Below, one piece after another: positions 1-7,126 of a stretch of DNA of 8,466 nt (positions are counted from its first letter, which is position 1; each line of letters starts with the position of its first letter). The position numbers and the translations under genes are program-made. Under the pieces are notes generated by a model, which was given only the letters and a program-made list of their open reading frames with translations, was not told where the DNA came from and ran no database searches. Source of the DNA: Deferribacteres bacterium JdFR-76 (GTDB lineage Bacteria > Zhuqueibacterota > JdFR-76); contig MTOL01000128.1 in NCBI GenBank assembly GCA_002011685.1, positions 6,570 through 15,035 on the forward strand, read 5' to 3'.

Positions 1-790
1 TCATTTTGGATAAATATATGTTTCCAATCTCCAGCAAAACATAGGGTACCTGAGATGTATCAGCGTACTGACTCGAAATCTTATTTAAAATTTGAACGGC
101 CTTTTCCCAACTCCCCGTCTCGGCATAGGACTGTGCAACAAGCTGATAGAGCCCCACAAGATCTTCCTGTCGACTCCTTTTCTGAATTATTTGAAGATAA
201 AAACTGCGTGCGCGAGCATACCGTTCCCGATATCCAGACAAATTCCCCGATCTGGCCACTCTCGCAATCCGAATGGGCACCTCCAGCAGAAAAGGGGGGA
301 ATCGAGTAGGATTTTCTTTCAATTCTCCCTTAAAACGGTCAAATAAGCTCTCATAGACGGCAATCGCAGAATCATACTCAGCCAATTGTTCATAGACGGA
401 GGCTTTTGCAGCATAAGACATCGTAAGAAAAACCGTATCTGAGGCAAATCTCTCAATCATTTCATTATAAATGGAAATAATCTCACGGAATTTTTCCTCT
501 AAGGCATATAGACTAGCCAGATTTAAAAACGCCTGCTTTACCAATTGGGAAACCCGTTTTGATGAATCTGAATAGGCGATATATCGATCAATAAAATTCC
601 GAAACAGCGTTCTGCAGCGAACAAAATCTTCCTCGGAGGCCGCTTTTGGGTGAATTAGCAACCTTTCAAAAGATTTGCCCGCAGCAAAAAAATTCCGCTC
701 TGCTTCATATTCCAAAGAAAGCCACCTGTCGGTGTGGCACGCGATTCCCAAAAAAATAAAACCGGATAATACAAAATATCGAAAACGCAT
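1..790 (-). CDS. TPR-repeat lipoprotein, 3' end beyond the window (partial)
   Basis: The 263 visible residues run open off the left edge. The N-terminus (MRFRYFVLSG, then FIFLGIAC) is a short lipoprotein signal peptide with the lipidated cysteine at residue 18; Gly at -3 is unusual for a lipobox. The rest is alpha-helical with tetratricopeptide-like helix pairs: about 83-116, 124-157 (A-EYDSAIAVYESL), 211-244 (SYAETGSWEKAVQIL) and one starting near 247. TPRs mediate protein-protein contacts, so this is probably a periplasm-facing membrane-anchored scaffold, loosely like BamD/YfiO or gliding and secretion-accessory TPR lipoproteins, but no specific family is recognised. The ATG at 790 has GAAAGAG six bases upstream. 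The stop of the membrane-protein gene before it lies 30 bp away, across a 16-bp tandem duplication. It is the last visible gene of the six-gene set and the transcript may continue. TPR lipoprotein is fairly sure; the role is unknown. Confidence 0.8.
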   Translation of the reverse strand, partial: MRFRYFVLSGFIFLGIACHTDRWLSLEYEAERNFFAAGKSFERLLIHPKAASEEDFVRCRTLFRNFIDRYIAYSDSSKRVSQLVKQAFLNLASLYALEEKFREIISIYNEMIERFASDTVFLTMSYAAKASVYEQLAEYDSAIAVYESLFDRFKGELKENPTRFPPFLLEVPIRIARVARSGNLSGYRERYARARSFYLQIIQKRSRQEDLVGLYQLVAQSYAETGSWEKAVQILNKISSQYADTSQVPYVLLEIGNIYLSKM

Positions 791-801
791 AGCGGACTCT
801 T

Positions 802-833
802 TCTTTATTCCCCTTTTTCTTTATTCCCCTTTT
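802..833. repeat. Perfect 16-bp tandem duplication at a gene junction
   Basis: The unit TCTTTATTCCCCTTTT occurs twice head to tail (802-817 and 818-833) with no mismatch. Read on the minus strand, the first copy supplies the last codons (Lys-Gly-Glu) and the TAA stop of the six-helix membrane protein. The second copy is spacer before the TPR lipoprotein gene. Each copy carries an AAGGGG ribosome-binding-like stretch, but neither is well spaced for the ATG at 790, which is served better by GAAAGAG. A slipped-strand duplication that lengthened the spacer is the simplest origin. Confidence 0.9.
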
Positions 834-1654
834 GCAAACAGATAACAGCGAGTTAATGTTGTAACGAGAAAATAATTTGTGAAGATAGACAATAATATGA
901 CGGTCATTAGAAGATAGACGACCATTTGTGGATTAAATTTCGATAATACAAATCCCGTCTGACTGGCAAGATAATTGAAAGGCCAGATGATTATGTTGGG
1001 TATAAATATGAATACGTATGTAAAAAACCAATTCTTCACAAAAATGCGAAGGCTCATCTTGAGCGCTTCTCTTATCTTCAACCCATCCCAAATAACGCCA
1101 ATTGTCGCATAGGCAAATACAGCAAATATCCACAGTCCGACAAAGAAACTCAGAACTTCAACAGCTCGAAAGCCACCACCTTTCCCCAAAAATTGAATGT
1201 AACAAATGGGCCCGCCAACCGTTATTAGGAGAACAGCAACGGTTTCAATAAACCAAATGAAAATTAACCTCCAGTATTTCGATAAAGCCAGATTCAAAGA
1301 TGCAAAGAAAGCAGCTTTCTGATTACGGAAGAATTCGGCAAACATAGATATAGCCATCCCTACAATAACCACCCCGATAACTCCGGTCAAAAGCAGATTG
1401 AGATTTTGGAAAAGAAAAGGCAAGATCACAAAATTATTGGGATAGTGTAAATACTGCTCTCCAAAGAATCTTTTTATAAGCGGTACAAGAATGCCGGCAA
1501 ATGGTGCCTCATAGAAATTAAGGAGCATACCCAGAATAAGAAACTCCAAAAAAGCAAATAGCAAAAAAGGTGTTAGCAACTTGGGATATTTTAACGCTTT
1601 CAAACAATCTACCCAAATTGCCCAAAACTGCTTCAAACGTAATTTGTGAATCAT
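821..1654 (-). CDS. Six-helix integral membrane protein of unknown function
   Basis: The 277-residue protein is mostly hydrophobic. Likely membrane helices are at about 26-47, 84-107, 128-148, 167-189, 209-228 and 244-268, with short loops and basic ends (MIHKLRLKQF at the start, KIREALKMSLR near 193-203). There is no cleavable signal, no catalytic motif and no transporter signature. The general look resembles uncharacterised six-helix membrane families such as the YciC/UPF0259 or DUF4013-like groups; this is a resemblance only. The ATG has AGGTGA four bases upstream and starts 8 bp after the stop of the fibronectin-type lipoprotein gene, so the two are almost certainly co-transcribed and perhaps translationally coupled. 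The placement suggests an inner-membrane partner of the lipoproteins on either side. That it is a membrane protein is sure; the function is unknown. Confidence 0.85.
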   Translation of the reverse strand: MIHKLRLKQFWAIWVDCLKALKYPKLLTPFLLFAFLEFLILGMLLNFYEAPFAGILVPLIKRFFGEQYLHYPNNFVILPFLFQNLNLLLTGVIGVVIVGMAISMFAEFFRNQKAAFFASLNLALSKYWRLIFIWFIETVAVLLITVGGPICYIQFLGKGGGFRAVEVLSFFVGLWIFAVFAYATIGVIWDGLKIREALKMSLRIFVKNWFFTYVFIFIPNIIIWPFNYLASQTGFVLSKFNPQMVVYLLMTVILLSIFTNYFLVTTLTRCYLFAKGE

Positions 1655-1662
1655 AGCGTCAC

Positions 1663-3807
1663 CTACTCTATGTGAATACTTACCTCATTGCTTTTAGCCT
1701 GCAAGCCGTAACGGTCTCGAACAACAAGAATGTAATAATATGTTTCTCCAGCTTTTAACGCGAGATCAATATAAGAAGTGACCGTAGGATCATTGATGAC
1801 CACAACGGGAGTTAGGGTAGTATCAACAGGAGATTCTGTGGATCGCAAAAGCAAATATGCATCAAAGTCCGTATCGTGGTTTTGCGACCATGTAATCCGG
1901 ACGGTATTTGAACCCAGTAGCGTAGGCTGTGAAAGAATTACAGGCCGTGGAGGCTTATTGGTTTCCGTTCTTACATGCAGTTCATTGCTTGCTGAAGAAT
2001 TGCCTGCTTTATCAAAAACAAATACTCTATAATAATAGTCTGTGCCCGGTTTGAGATCGTTATCCTGGAAAACAGTCGTGGTTCGGTCGGCGATCGTTGC
2101 CAGCAATGTACTCGCTTCCGTAACACCGGGTTTCACATCCCGAAAGACCCTATACTGGAAAAAATCTTCGTCCTGGTTCATCGACCATGAAAATTGAATC
2201 ACCGATTCTGTAATCAGAGATGGACTGAAAAGTGTAACAGCCGATGGTGCAGAATCGGCGGGGATATCTGCAAAAACTATATTGCTTCCTGCCGCTTGGC
2301 CAGCCCGATCATACACATAAACCCTAAAATAATACCGTGCGCCACGCTTCAAGTTAGTCACCAGAAGTTCGGTAACATTGCGATCATCGATCGAGGCGAG
2401 CAGATTGGAAAGGGTATCCACACTCTGTTGCTCTGAGGTGTAGAGTCTGTAACCAGCAAAATCAAAATCTGTACTCCGACTCCAAGAAAGAAAGACGGCT
2501 CCCGGATTCTCTTCTACTTGTGAAGGATCATTTAGAACCGTCGCTTTGGGAGGGGCGTCCTCAGGCGTCGTCGCTGAAACTTCATTGCTTGCCGACCTGA
2601 AACCATAGGTATCATAAACATAAACACGGTAAAAGTAGGTGGTATTTGCCTTTAATCCGGAATCCAGCACAGCGGTCTGCCCTATATTTCTTATGACAGC
2701 CGCAAGGGATGCATGTTCATCAACACCGGCTTTTTCTGATCTAAATAACCTGTATTCAGAGAAATCTGGAATATCGGCCCGACTCCATGATAGATAAAGT
2801 AAATCATATCTCGAATGCACTTTTCCGGGCGTCAGTAAAGTAACTGCTCCAGGGGGCTTTTGTACAGATATTTTTGTAGCTGCCGTATAAGGAACAGCTT
2901 GATTCCCAGCGAGGTCCTGAAAATAGCCAACAATAGCCACATTTTCGGTCTCCAGATTTTCAGGGATAACAAAATCCACTTCATATATACCATCACCTGC
3001 CAAAGAATCTCCGTTCGAACCATCATCATATAAAAGGATACCTCGAATTAGAGTCCCAAAATCCACCCAGGCATTTCCGCCCGCTTCCCCTGTTGTCATC
3101 CGTATGTGAAGTGTATCCCCCCCGGAAAAAAGTTGCTTCCCTGGAGTGATAATGAGGGAATAAATACGGGCAATGGTATCGAGGAAGATCGAATCCTTAT
3201 ACCATGTTTGTGTTTCGTTACCGTCCCTATCTCTGTATTTGACGTAAACCGTCTTCTTTCCATCCCCGCCAGATAGATGCCATTTTTTGGTTGGTACAAA
3301 CGGTTCCCATTCTACGTCTGCAAAACTCGAATCCTTAGACAATATCATAAAAGCTGTGTTCAAGGATGCAATGAAGTTCAGCGTCACTTCCAACGAGCGC
3401 GTATACTCGGCTCCGCCGTTAATAACGATGCCGTAAACATTGGGTGTGGCACGTACGATATTTGAATACGGACCTTCTACAAGCTGGCTATTTACAGCAG
3501 AAACACGGTAGTAATATGTATAACCATTTCGAACACTGTGATCTATGTATTTCGTTTCCAGTACAGAATCCATCAACGCCCAGCGTCTTGAAAGGGAATC
3601 CTGACGGTAGACATGAAACCGGACAATTTTCATAGTATCACGAATTACCCAGCTCAACTCTACCACTCCATCCCCAACCTTCGCCTTCAAATTTGCTGGA
3701 GCTGAAGGAAACACAATAGGTGAAATTTCGGTGGGCACATATTTATCGCTGCAGGCTATGAAAACAAAACACACTGCGAAAAATAAAAATCTATAAGATG
3801 TCTTCAT
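1663..3807 (-). CDS. Large fibronectin type III lipoprotein
   Basis: The 714-residue protein starts with a signal peptide (MKTSYRFLFFAVCFVFIAC) and a lipidated cysteine at residue 19, so it is a membrane-anchored, probably surface-facing lipoprotein. Modules in order: FN3 at about 35-121; an Ig-like beta domain at 122-212 (NGGAEYT early, then DRDGNETQ); a beta domain at 213-318 with the acidic motif DDGSNGDSLAGDGIYE, like the one in choice-of-anchor X type proteins; then four FN3 repeats at about 320-414, 420-516, 520-614 and 620-714. The last four share a pattern: SWS at strand B, D-DF--Y-L at strand C, YYYRV-V-D at strand F and SNEV at strand G. There is no enzyme domain, so it is likely structural or binding. 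I chose the ATG at 3807 because GGTGAGGAG lies directly upstream and Lys follows the Met. An ATG at 3819 overlaps the previous stop (TGATG) and would add four residues, two of them acidic. The exact ligand is unknown. Confidence 0.88.
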   Translation of the reverse strand: MKTSYRFLFFAVCFVFIACSDKYVPTEISPIVFPSAPANLKAKVGDGVVELSWVIRDTMKIVRFHVYRQDSLSRRWALMDSVLETKYIDHSVRNGYTYYYRVSAVNSQLVEGPYSNIVRATPNVYGIVINGGAEYTRSLEVTLNFIASLNTAFMILSKDSSFADVEWEPFVPTKKWHLSGGDGKKTVYVKYRDRDGNETQTWYKDSIFLDTIARIYSLIITPGKQLFSGGDTLHIRMTTGEAGGNAWVDFGTLIRGILLYDDGSNGDSLAGDGIYEVDFVIPENLETENVAIVGYFQDLAGNQAVPYTAATKISVQKPPGAVTLLTPGKVHSRYDLLYLSWSRADIPDFSEYRLFRSEKAGVDEHASLAAVIRNIGQTAVLDSGLKANTTYFYRVYVYDTYGFRSASNEVSATTPEDAPPKATVLNDPSQVEENPGAVFLSWSRSTDFDFAGYRLYTSEQQSVDTLSNLLASIDDRNVTELLVTNLKRGARYYFRVYVYDRAGQAAGSNIVFADIPADSAPSAVTLFSPSLITESVIQFSWSMNQDEDFFQYRVFRDVKPGVTEASTLLATIADRTTTVFQDNDLKPGTDYYYRVFVFDKAGNSSASNELHVRTETNKPPRPVILSQPTLLGSNTVRITWSQNHDTDFDAYLLLRSTESPVDTTLTPVVVINDPTVTSYIDLALKAGETYYYILVVRDRYGLQAKSNEVSIHIE

Positions 3808-3818
3808 CTCCTCACCCA

Positions 3819-4631
3819 TCAAAACGGAAAAGACCAAGAAAAGAACAGTTCTTCTTTATCAAGATTGGCTGATATGCTTGGGATAAATTGCGATGTATAT
3901 TCGATGTTTGGATAGTTGAAAAAAAGGAGGGCGTCCAAAATATTATAAATCCACACCGCAGCAGAAATTGCAATCCATTTTTGCCGATCATTGTACATTT
4001 TATCCAGCTTTGTATGAACATTTTGCAATTGTCGAAAAACTGCCTGCCGTTTTTCGAAAGTCAACCCTGCAGAACGATACTGTCTATCCAACGCATCACG
4101 GTCTTTGTCTAAATTTTGATAATCATAATAAAGCCGAATGACCTGCCCCAAAGAATAAAGTTCAAGAAGAGCAAGAACAATTCCTTCTGTTTTGCGGTCT
4201 GAATAAACTTGTCCCCACCCTGGGAAAATGAAGGAACGCAAAAACGCTCGGGCACGTGTTTTTGGAACAAGACGCAGGGAGTAGGTACCGCTCTCCCTGC
4301 CAGAAAAACTGAATAATGTTGAAATACTCTCATAGCCATACTTCTGAGCCTTAATTTTGTAAACCCCTTGCAAAGGATAAGGAATTCGAAAAGGCGTTAC
4401 ACCATAAATGGAATATCTCCCTTTTAGATGAACAGAAACGCCCAATGGTTCAGACGTAATGGTAATTCCTTTGCTTTCAGGTCGGGACAAAATCTGTGCA
4501 TGGACTTCACCAACACAAAGCAACGAGAACTTGAAAAATAAAATAAAAGCGCCCCCCAACAAGAGATACTTCCTGATTAGTGGATATTTTGAAAAGGTAT
4601 TCAACATTTGGATTTCAGAACGCAAAGCCAT
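3819..4631 (-). CDS. Secreted PEGA-domain protein with C-terminal DUF5683-like domain
   Basis: The 270-residue protein begins with an export signal: a basic stretch (IRKY) and a hydrophobic core at about 22-40, followed by VHA-Q near 43-46, which fits a signal peptidase I site. Residues about 55-122 form a PEGA-type beta domain (ITITSEPLGVSVHLKG, then GVTPF and GVYKIKAQKYGYES). This fold is common in envelope proteins that attach to surface or cell-wall structures. Residues about 127-167 and 219-240 match the DUF5683 pattern: FLRSFIFPGWGQVYSDRK, then hydrophobic helices (IVLALLELYSLGQVI; IAISAAVWIYNILDALLFF). A charged, probably coiled-coil segment at 171-216 joins them. The ATG at 4631 has GGGAG five bases upstream; a TTG at 4643 would add four residues but lacks a site. 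It lies 22 bp after the second receiver gene, and its stop TGA is 11 bp from the next start. Family assignment is good; the function is unknown. Confidence 0.85.
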   Translation of the reverse strand: MALRSEIQMLNTFSKYPLIRKYLLLGGAFILFFKFSLLCVGEVHAQILSRPESKGITITSEPLGVSVHLKGRYSIYGVTPFRIPYPLQGVYKIKAQKYGYESISTLFSFSGRESGTYSLRLVPKTRARAFLRSFIFPGWGQVYSDRKTEGIVLALLELYSLGQVIRLYYDYQNLDKDRDALDRQYRSAGLTFEKRQAVFRQLQNVHTKLDKMYNDRQKWIAISAAVWIYNILDALLFFNYPNIEYTSQFIPSISANLDKEELFFSWSFPF

Positions 4632-4653
4632 CGCATCTCCCAAAAAATCCCGT

Positions 4654-5046
4654 TCAATTGTCCAACCCCAATCCGCAGATCTTGTTACCGATTACACCAA
4701 GAAGAATAGCGTATTTCAAATCATCAATTGGTTTTTGCAAAACAAGATCGACCATATCGCATCCATCAGAGATTTCATGATGATCATCCATAAAAAGAAT
4801 AATCAATGCCTTAGGACGGTAAGGCCTCAGTACCGAAATTAAATCAAATTTCTCTTTCCGAATAAGGCTTTGATCCAGAATAAAGATCTCATAATCCCCA
4901 TCGAGAACTTCATCCAGCAAATGCGGCCAGCTTCTAAAAGTGATCAGAACAACATCATAGTCATCCAATCTTTTTGCAAGTTCGCTTTCAAGAACTGGAT
5001 CATCTGTATAAAGAATCAAGTCACTCTTTGAAGCAAGAGCGGCCAT
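4654..5046 (-). CDS. Stand-alone receiver-like protein (atypical response regulator), second of a pair
   Basis: The 130-residue protein is the size of one receiver domain with no output domain. It keeps several CheY-like landmarks: an acidic pair at the end of strand 1 (LILYTDDP, Asp15-Asp16), an Asp at the end of strand 3 (DYEIFILD, Asp58, the candidate phosphorylation site) and a Lys at the end of strand 5 (LVLQKP, Lys105). The Thr/Ser expected at the end of strand 4 is not evident (LIILFMDD), so switching may be altered. It lies 24 bp after the first receiver gene and in the same reading frame: only the TGA at 5073-5071 separates two otherwise continuous frames. No clear ribosome binding site precedes the ATG at 5046 (only GGA nine bases away), which suggests coupling to the gene before it. 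It may act as a phosphate sink or as a protein-binding regulator of the operon. Receiver fold is likely; the partner is unknown. Confidence 0.72.
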   Translation of the reverse strand: MAALASKSDLILYTDDPVLESELAKRLDDYDVVLITFRSWPHLLDEVLDGDYEIFILDQSLIRKEKFDLISVLRPYRPKALIILFMDDHHEISDGCDMVDLVLQKPIDDLKYAILLGVIGNKICGLGLDN

Positions 5047-5070
5047 AAACGATATTCCGAATTTTAACGA

Positions 5071-5481
5071 TCAATAGAGAGAGCTAAGATTATGCGTTTT
5101 CCTCCGAGTACAAATATCGCGAATGGCCTTCTGATAAGTTTCCACTTCAAAATCCACCCCATCCACGAGGCTTTCTTTCATAATCCTAAAATTGATGCCC
5201 GAGGAGGCCAATAACCTCTCTTCTTCTAAATCCCTCTCATCCTCGATCAAAACAATCGGAAGGTCTTTGTCGGTCTTGCGGATTATGGATAAAACATGAG
5301 GCGATACAAAACCGTTCAATCCATCGTCAAGGATAAGCAAATCATAATCATGATCAATAATGTTTATGAGCAATTGGGCCACATTTTTGACCCGATAGAC
5401 TTCATGAGACGACAAGCCCTCCAGTATTTTCCCAACCCGTTCGTATACGGTTGGATTACTGCTTGCAACAATAATCTTCAT
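5071..5481 (-). CDS. Stand-alone degenerate receiver-like protein, first of a pair
   Basis: The 136-residue protein has the beta-alpha pattern of a receiver domain (MKIIVASSNPTVYERVGKIL; DYDLLILDDG; LPIVLIEDERD; FRIMKES). The Asp at the end of strand 3 (Asp52) and the Lys at the end of strand 5 (Lys102) are in place. The acidic pair that binds Mg2+ is replaced by Ser7-Ser8, and the usual Thr/Ser of strand 4 is Ile/Glu. Normal phosphorylation is therefore doubtful and a pseudo-receiver is likely. There is no DNA-binding or enzymatic domain; the basic tail (CTRRKTHNLSSLY) is short. The ATG at 5481 has AGGAG nine bases upstream, partly inside a leader palindrome. It is the first gene after the sigma-54 promoter, and its neighbour downstream is a similar protein. 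It could be a regulatory adaptor for the envelope genes that follow. The fold assignment is from pattern only. Confidence 0.7.
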   Translation of the reverse strand: MKIIVASSNPTVYERVGKILEGLSSHEVYRVKNVAQLLINIIDHDYDLLILDDGLNGFVSPHVLSIIRKTDKDLPIVLIEDERDLEEERLLASSGINFRIMKESLVDGVDFEVETYQKAIRDICTRRKTHNLSSLY

Positions 5482-5492
5482 GTTTAAAATCT

Positions 5493-5518
5493 CCTGCTTT
5501 GATTTAAATCAGTGCAGG
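5493..5518 (-). promoter_or_regulatory. 26-bp imperfect palindrome running into the ribosome binding site
   Basis: The arms CCTGC and GCAGG (5493-5497, 5514-5518) flank, across two-base mismatched steps, a perfect 12-bp palindrome TGATTTAAATCA (5500-5511). In the minus-strand RNA this can fold into a hairpin whose 3' arm (GCAGG) includes the first bases of the AGGAG ribosome binding site of the first receiver gene. It could control translation, or in DNA it could be an operator for a dimeric protein. The symmetry is seen directly; the role is inferred. Confidence 0.55.
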
Positions 5519-5561
5519 TACAGCTCCGCCAGGTGAGTCACAGAAAAGACGCTCTTACATT

Positions 5562-5577
5562 TGCAACCAACATGCCA
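5562..5577 (-). promoter_or_regulatory. Sigma-54 (-24/-12) promoter of the receiver/envelope operon
   Basis: The minus strand reads C-TGGCATG-TTGG-TTGCA (5578 to 5562). This matches the sigma-54 consensus YTGGCACG-N4-TTGCW at all defined positions but one. The invariant GG (5576-5575) and GC (5564-5563) are exactly ten bases apart. Transcription would start near 5551, leaving a leader of about 70 bases before the ATG at 5481. Sigma-54 promoters need an AAA+ enhancer-binding activator; none is encoded in the window. Confidence 0.75.
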
Positions 5578-5611
5578 GACTTCATAAGAATATAAGTTAC
5601 TGTTATTACTG

Positions 5612-5639
5612 AATATATAATGACCTGCCCGGACAACAA
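5612..5639 (-). promoter_or_regulatory. Possible weak sigma-70 promoter upstream of the sigma-54 site
   Basis: On the minus strand TTGTTG (5639-5634) is followed after 16 bases by TATATT (5617-5612), a moderate -35/-10 pair. The region is AT-rich, so a chance match is quite possible. If real, it would give basal expression of the same genes. Confidence 0.2.
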
Positions 5640-5640
5640 G

Positions 5641-5660
5641 TTGTGTAGTATGCTGCACAA
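5641..5660. promoter_or_regulatory. Inverted repeat, candidate activator site
   Basis: TTGTGTAG and CTGCACAA are inverted arms of 8 bp (7 of 8 pair) separated by TATG. The centre is about 100 bp upstream of the predicted sigma-54 start, a typical distance for an enhancer-binding protein. It is followed on the left by a smaller dyad, ACAAC-AA-GTTGT (5633-5644), which overlaps it. The symmetry is direct; protein binding is inferred. Confidence 0.45.
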
Positions 5661-5708
5661 TTTAAAGAAATTTTCTCAAATCCATTGATTTTCAAATAGG
5701 TTAGATGT

Positions 5709-5730
5709 GACAAATACTAAACAATTTGTC
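5709..5730. promoter_or_regulatory. Perfect 7-bp inverted repeat, second candidate activator site
   Basis: GACAAAT (5709-5715) and ATTTGTC (5724-5730) are perfect inverted arms around an 8-base spacer. The centre lies about 168 bp upstream of the predicted sigma-54 start and 69 bp from the other dyad. It lacks a U-tract and is AT-rich, so it is a better candidate for a protein site than for a terminator. Confidence 0.4.
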
Positions 5731-5766
5731 GTTTGCCCCCGATTATCTGCAACCTGACAAAAACGA

Positions 5767-5793
5767 AAAAAGCCCGCCTTTGGCGGGCTTTTT
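5767..5793 (-). terminator. Intrinsic terminator of the metK-ahcY operon
   Basis: AAAAAGCCCGCC and GGCGGGCTTTTT pair perfectly around the loop TTT/AAA, with seven G-C pairs at the top. On the minus strand the stem is followed by TTTTTTCGTTTTTG. It starts about 40 bases after the ahcY stop. The opposite strand also has a T-run, so it could work both ways, but no plus-strand gene leads into it. It separates the methyl-cycle operon from the sigma-54 operon. Confidence 0.93.
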
Positions 5794-5833
5794 ATTGTTT
5801 GGATCGATAGTAATGATCCGCACAAATTATCTA

Positions 5834-7111
<1,278 letters not shown>

Positions 7112-7126
7112 TTAAGGTTAGCTCTC

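Larger units (their letters stand above)
5482..5833. other. Gene-free region between ahcY and the receiver operon
   Basis: No convincing coding frame is seen on either strand here. From right to left it contains a small GGATC/GATCC hairpin (5801-5819) just after the ahcY stop, the ahcY terminator, two inverted repeats, a sigma-54 promoter, and a leader with a palindrome next to the ribosome binding site. Apart from the terminator, the whole stretch appears to serve the minus-strand operon to its left. Confidence 0.75.

Noticed and set aside
55..346. Two overlapping 84-codon plus-strand frames
   Set aside because: They are the complement of the TPR lipoprotein, which has a signal peptide, a long open frame and repeat structure; the plus-strand products look random.
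3808..3837. Start of the FN3 lipoprotein at the ATG at 3837
   Set aside because: That start would overlap the previous gene, has no ribosome binding site and would put ten extra residues before a typical lipoprotein signal peptide.
4459..4842. A 127-codon plus-strand frame
   Set aside because: It crosses the junction of two convincing minus-strand genes and has no domain.
5616..5621. A perfect TATAAT on the plus strand
   Set aside because: No -35 element lies at the right distance and no plus-strand gene follows; it is likely a by-product of AT-rich sequence.
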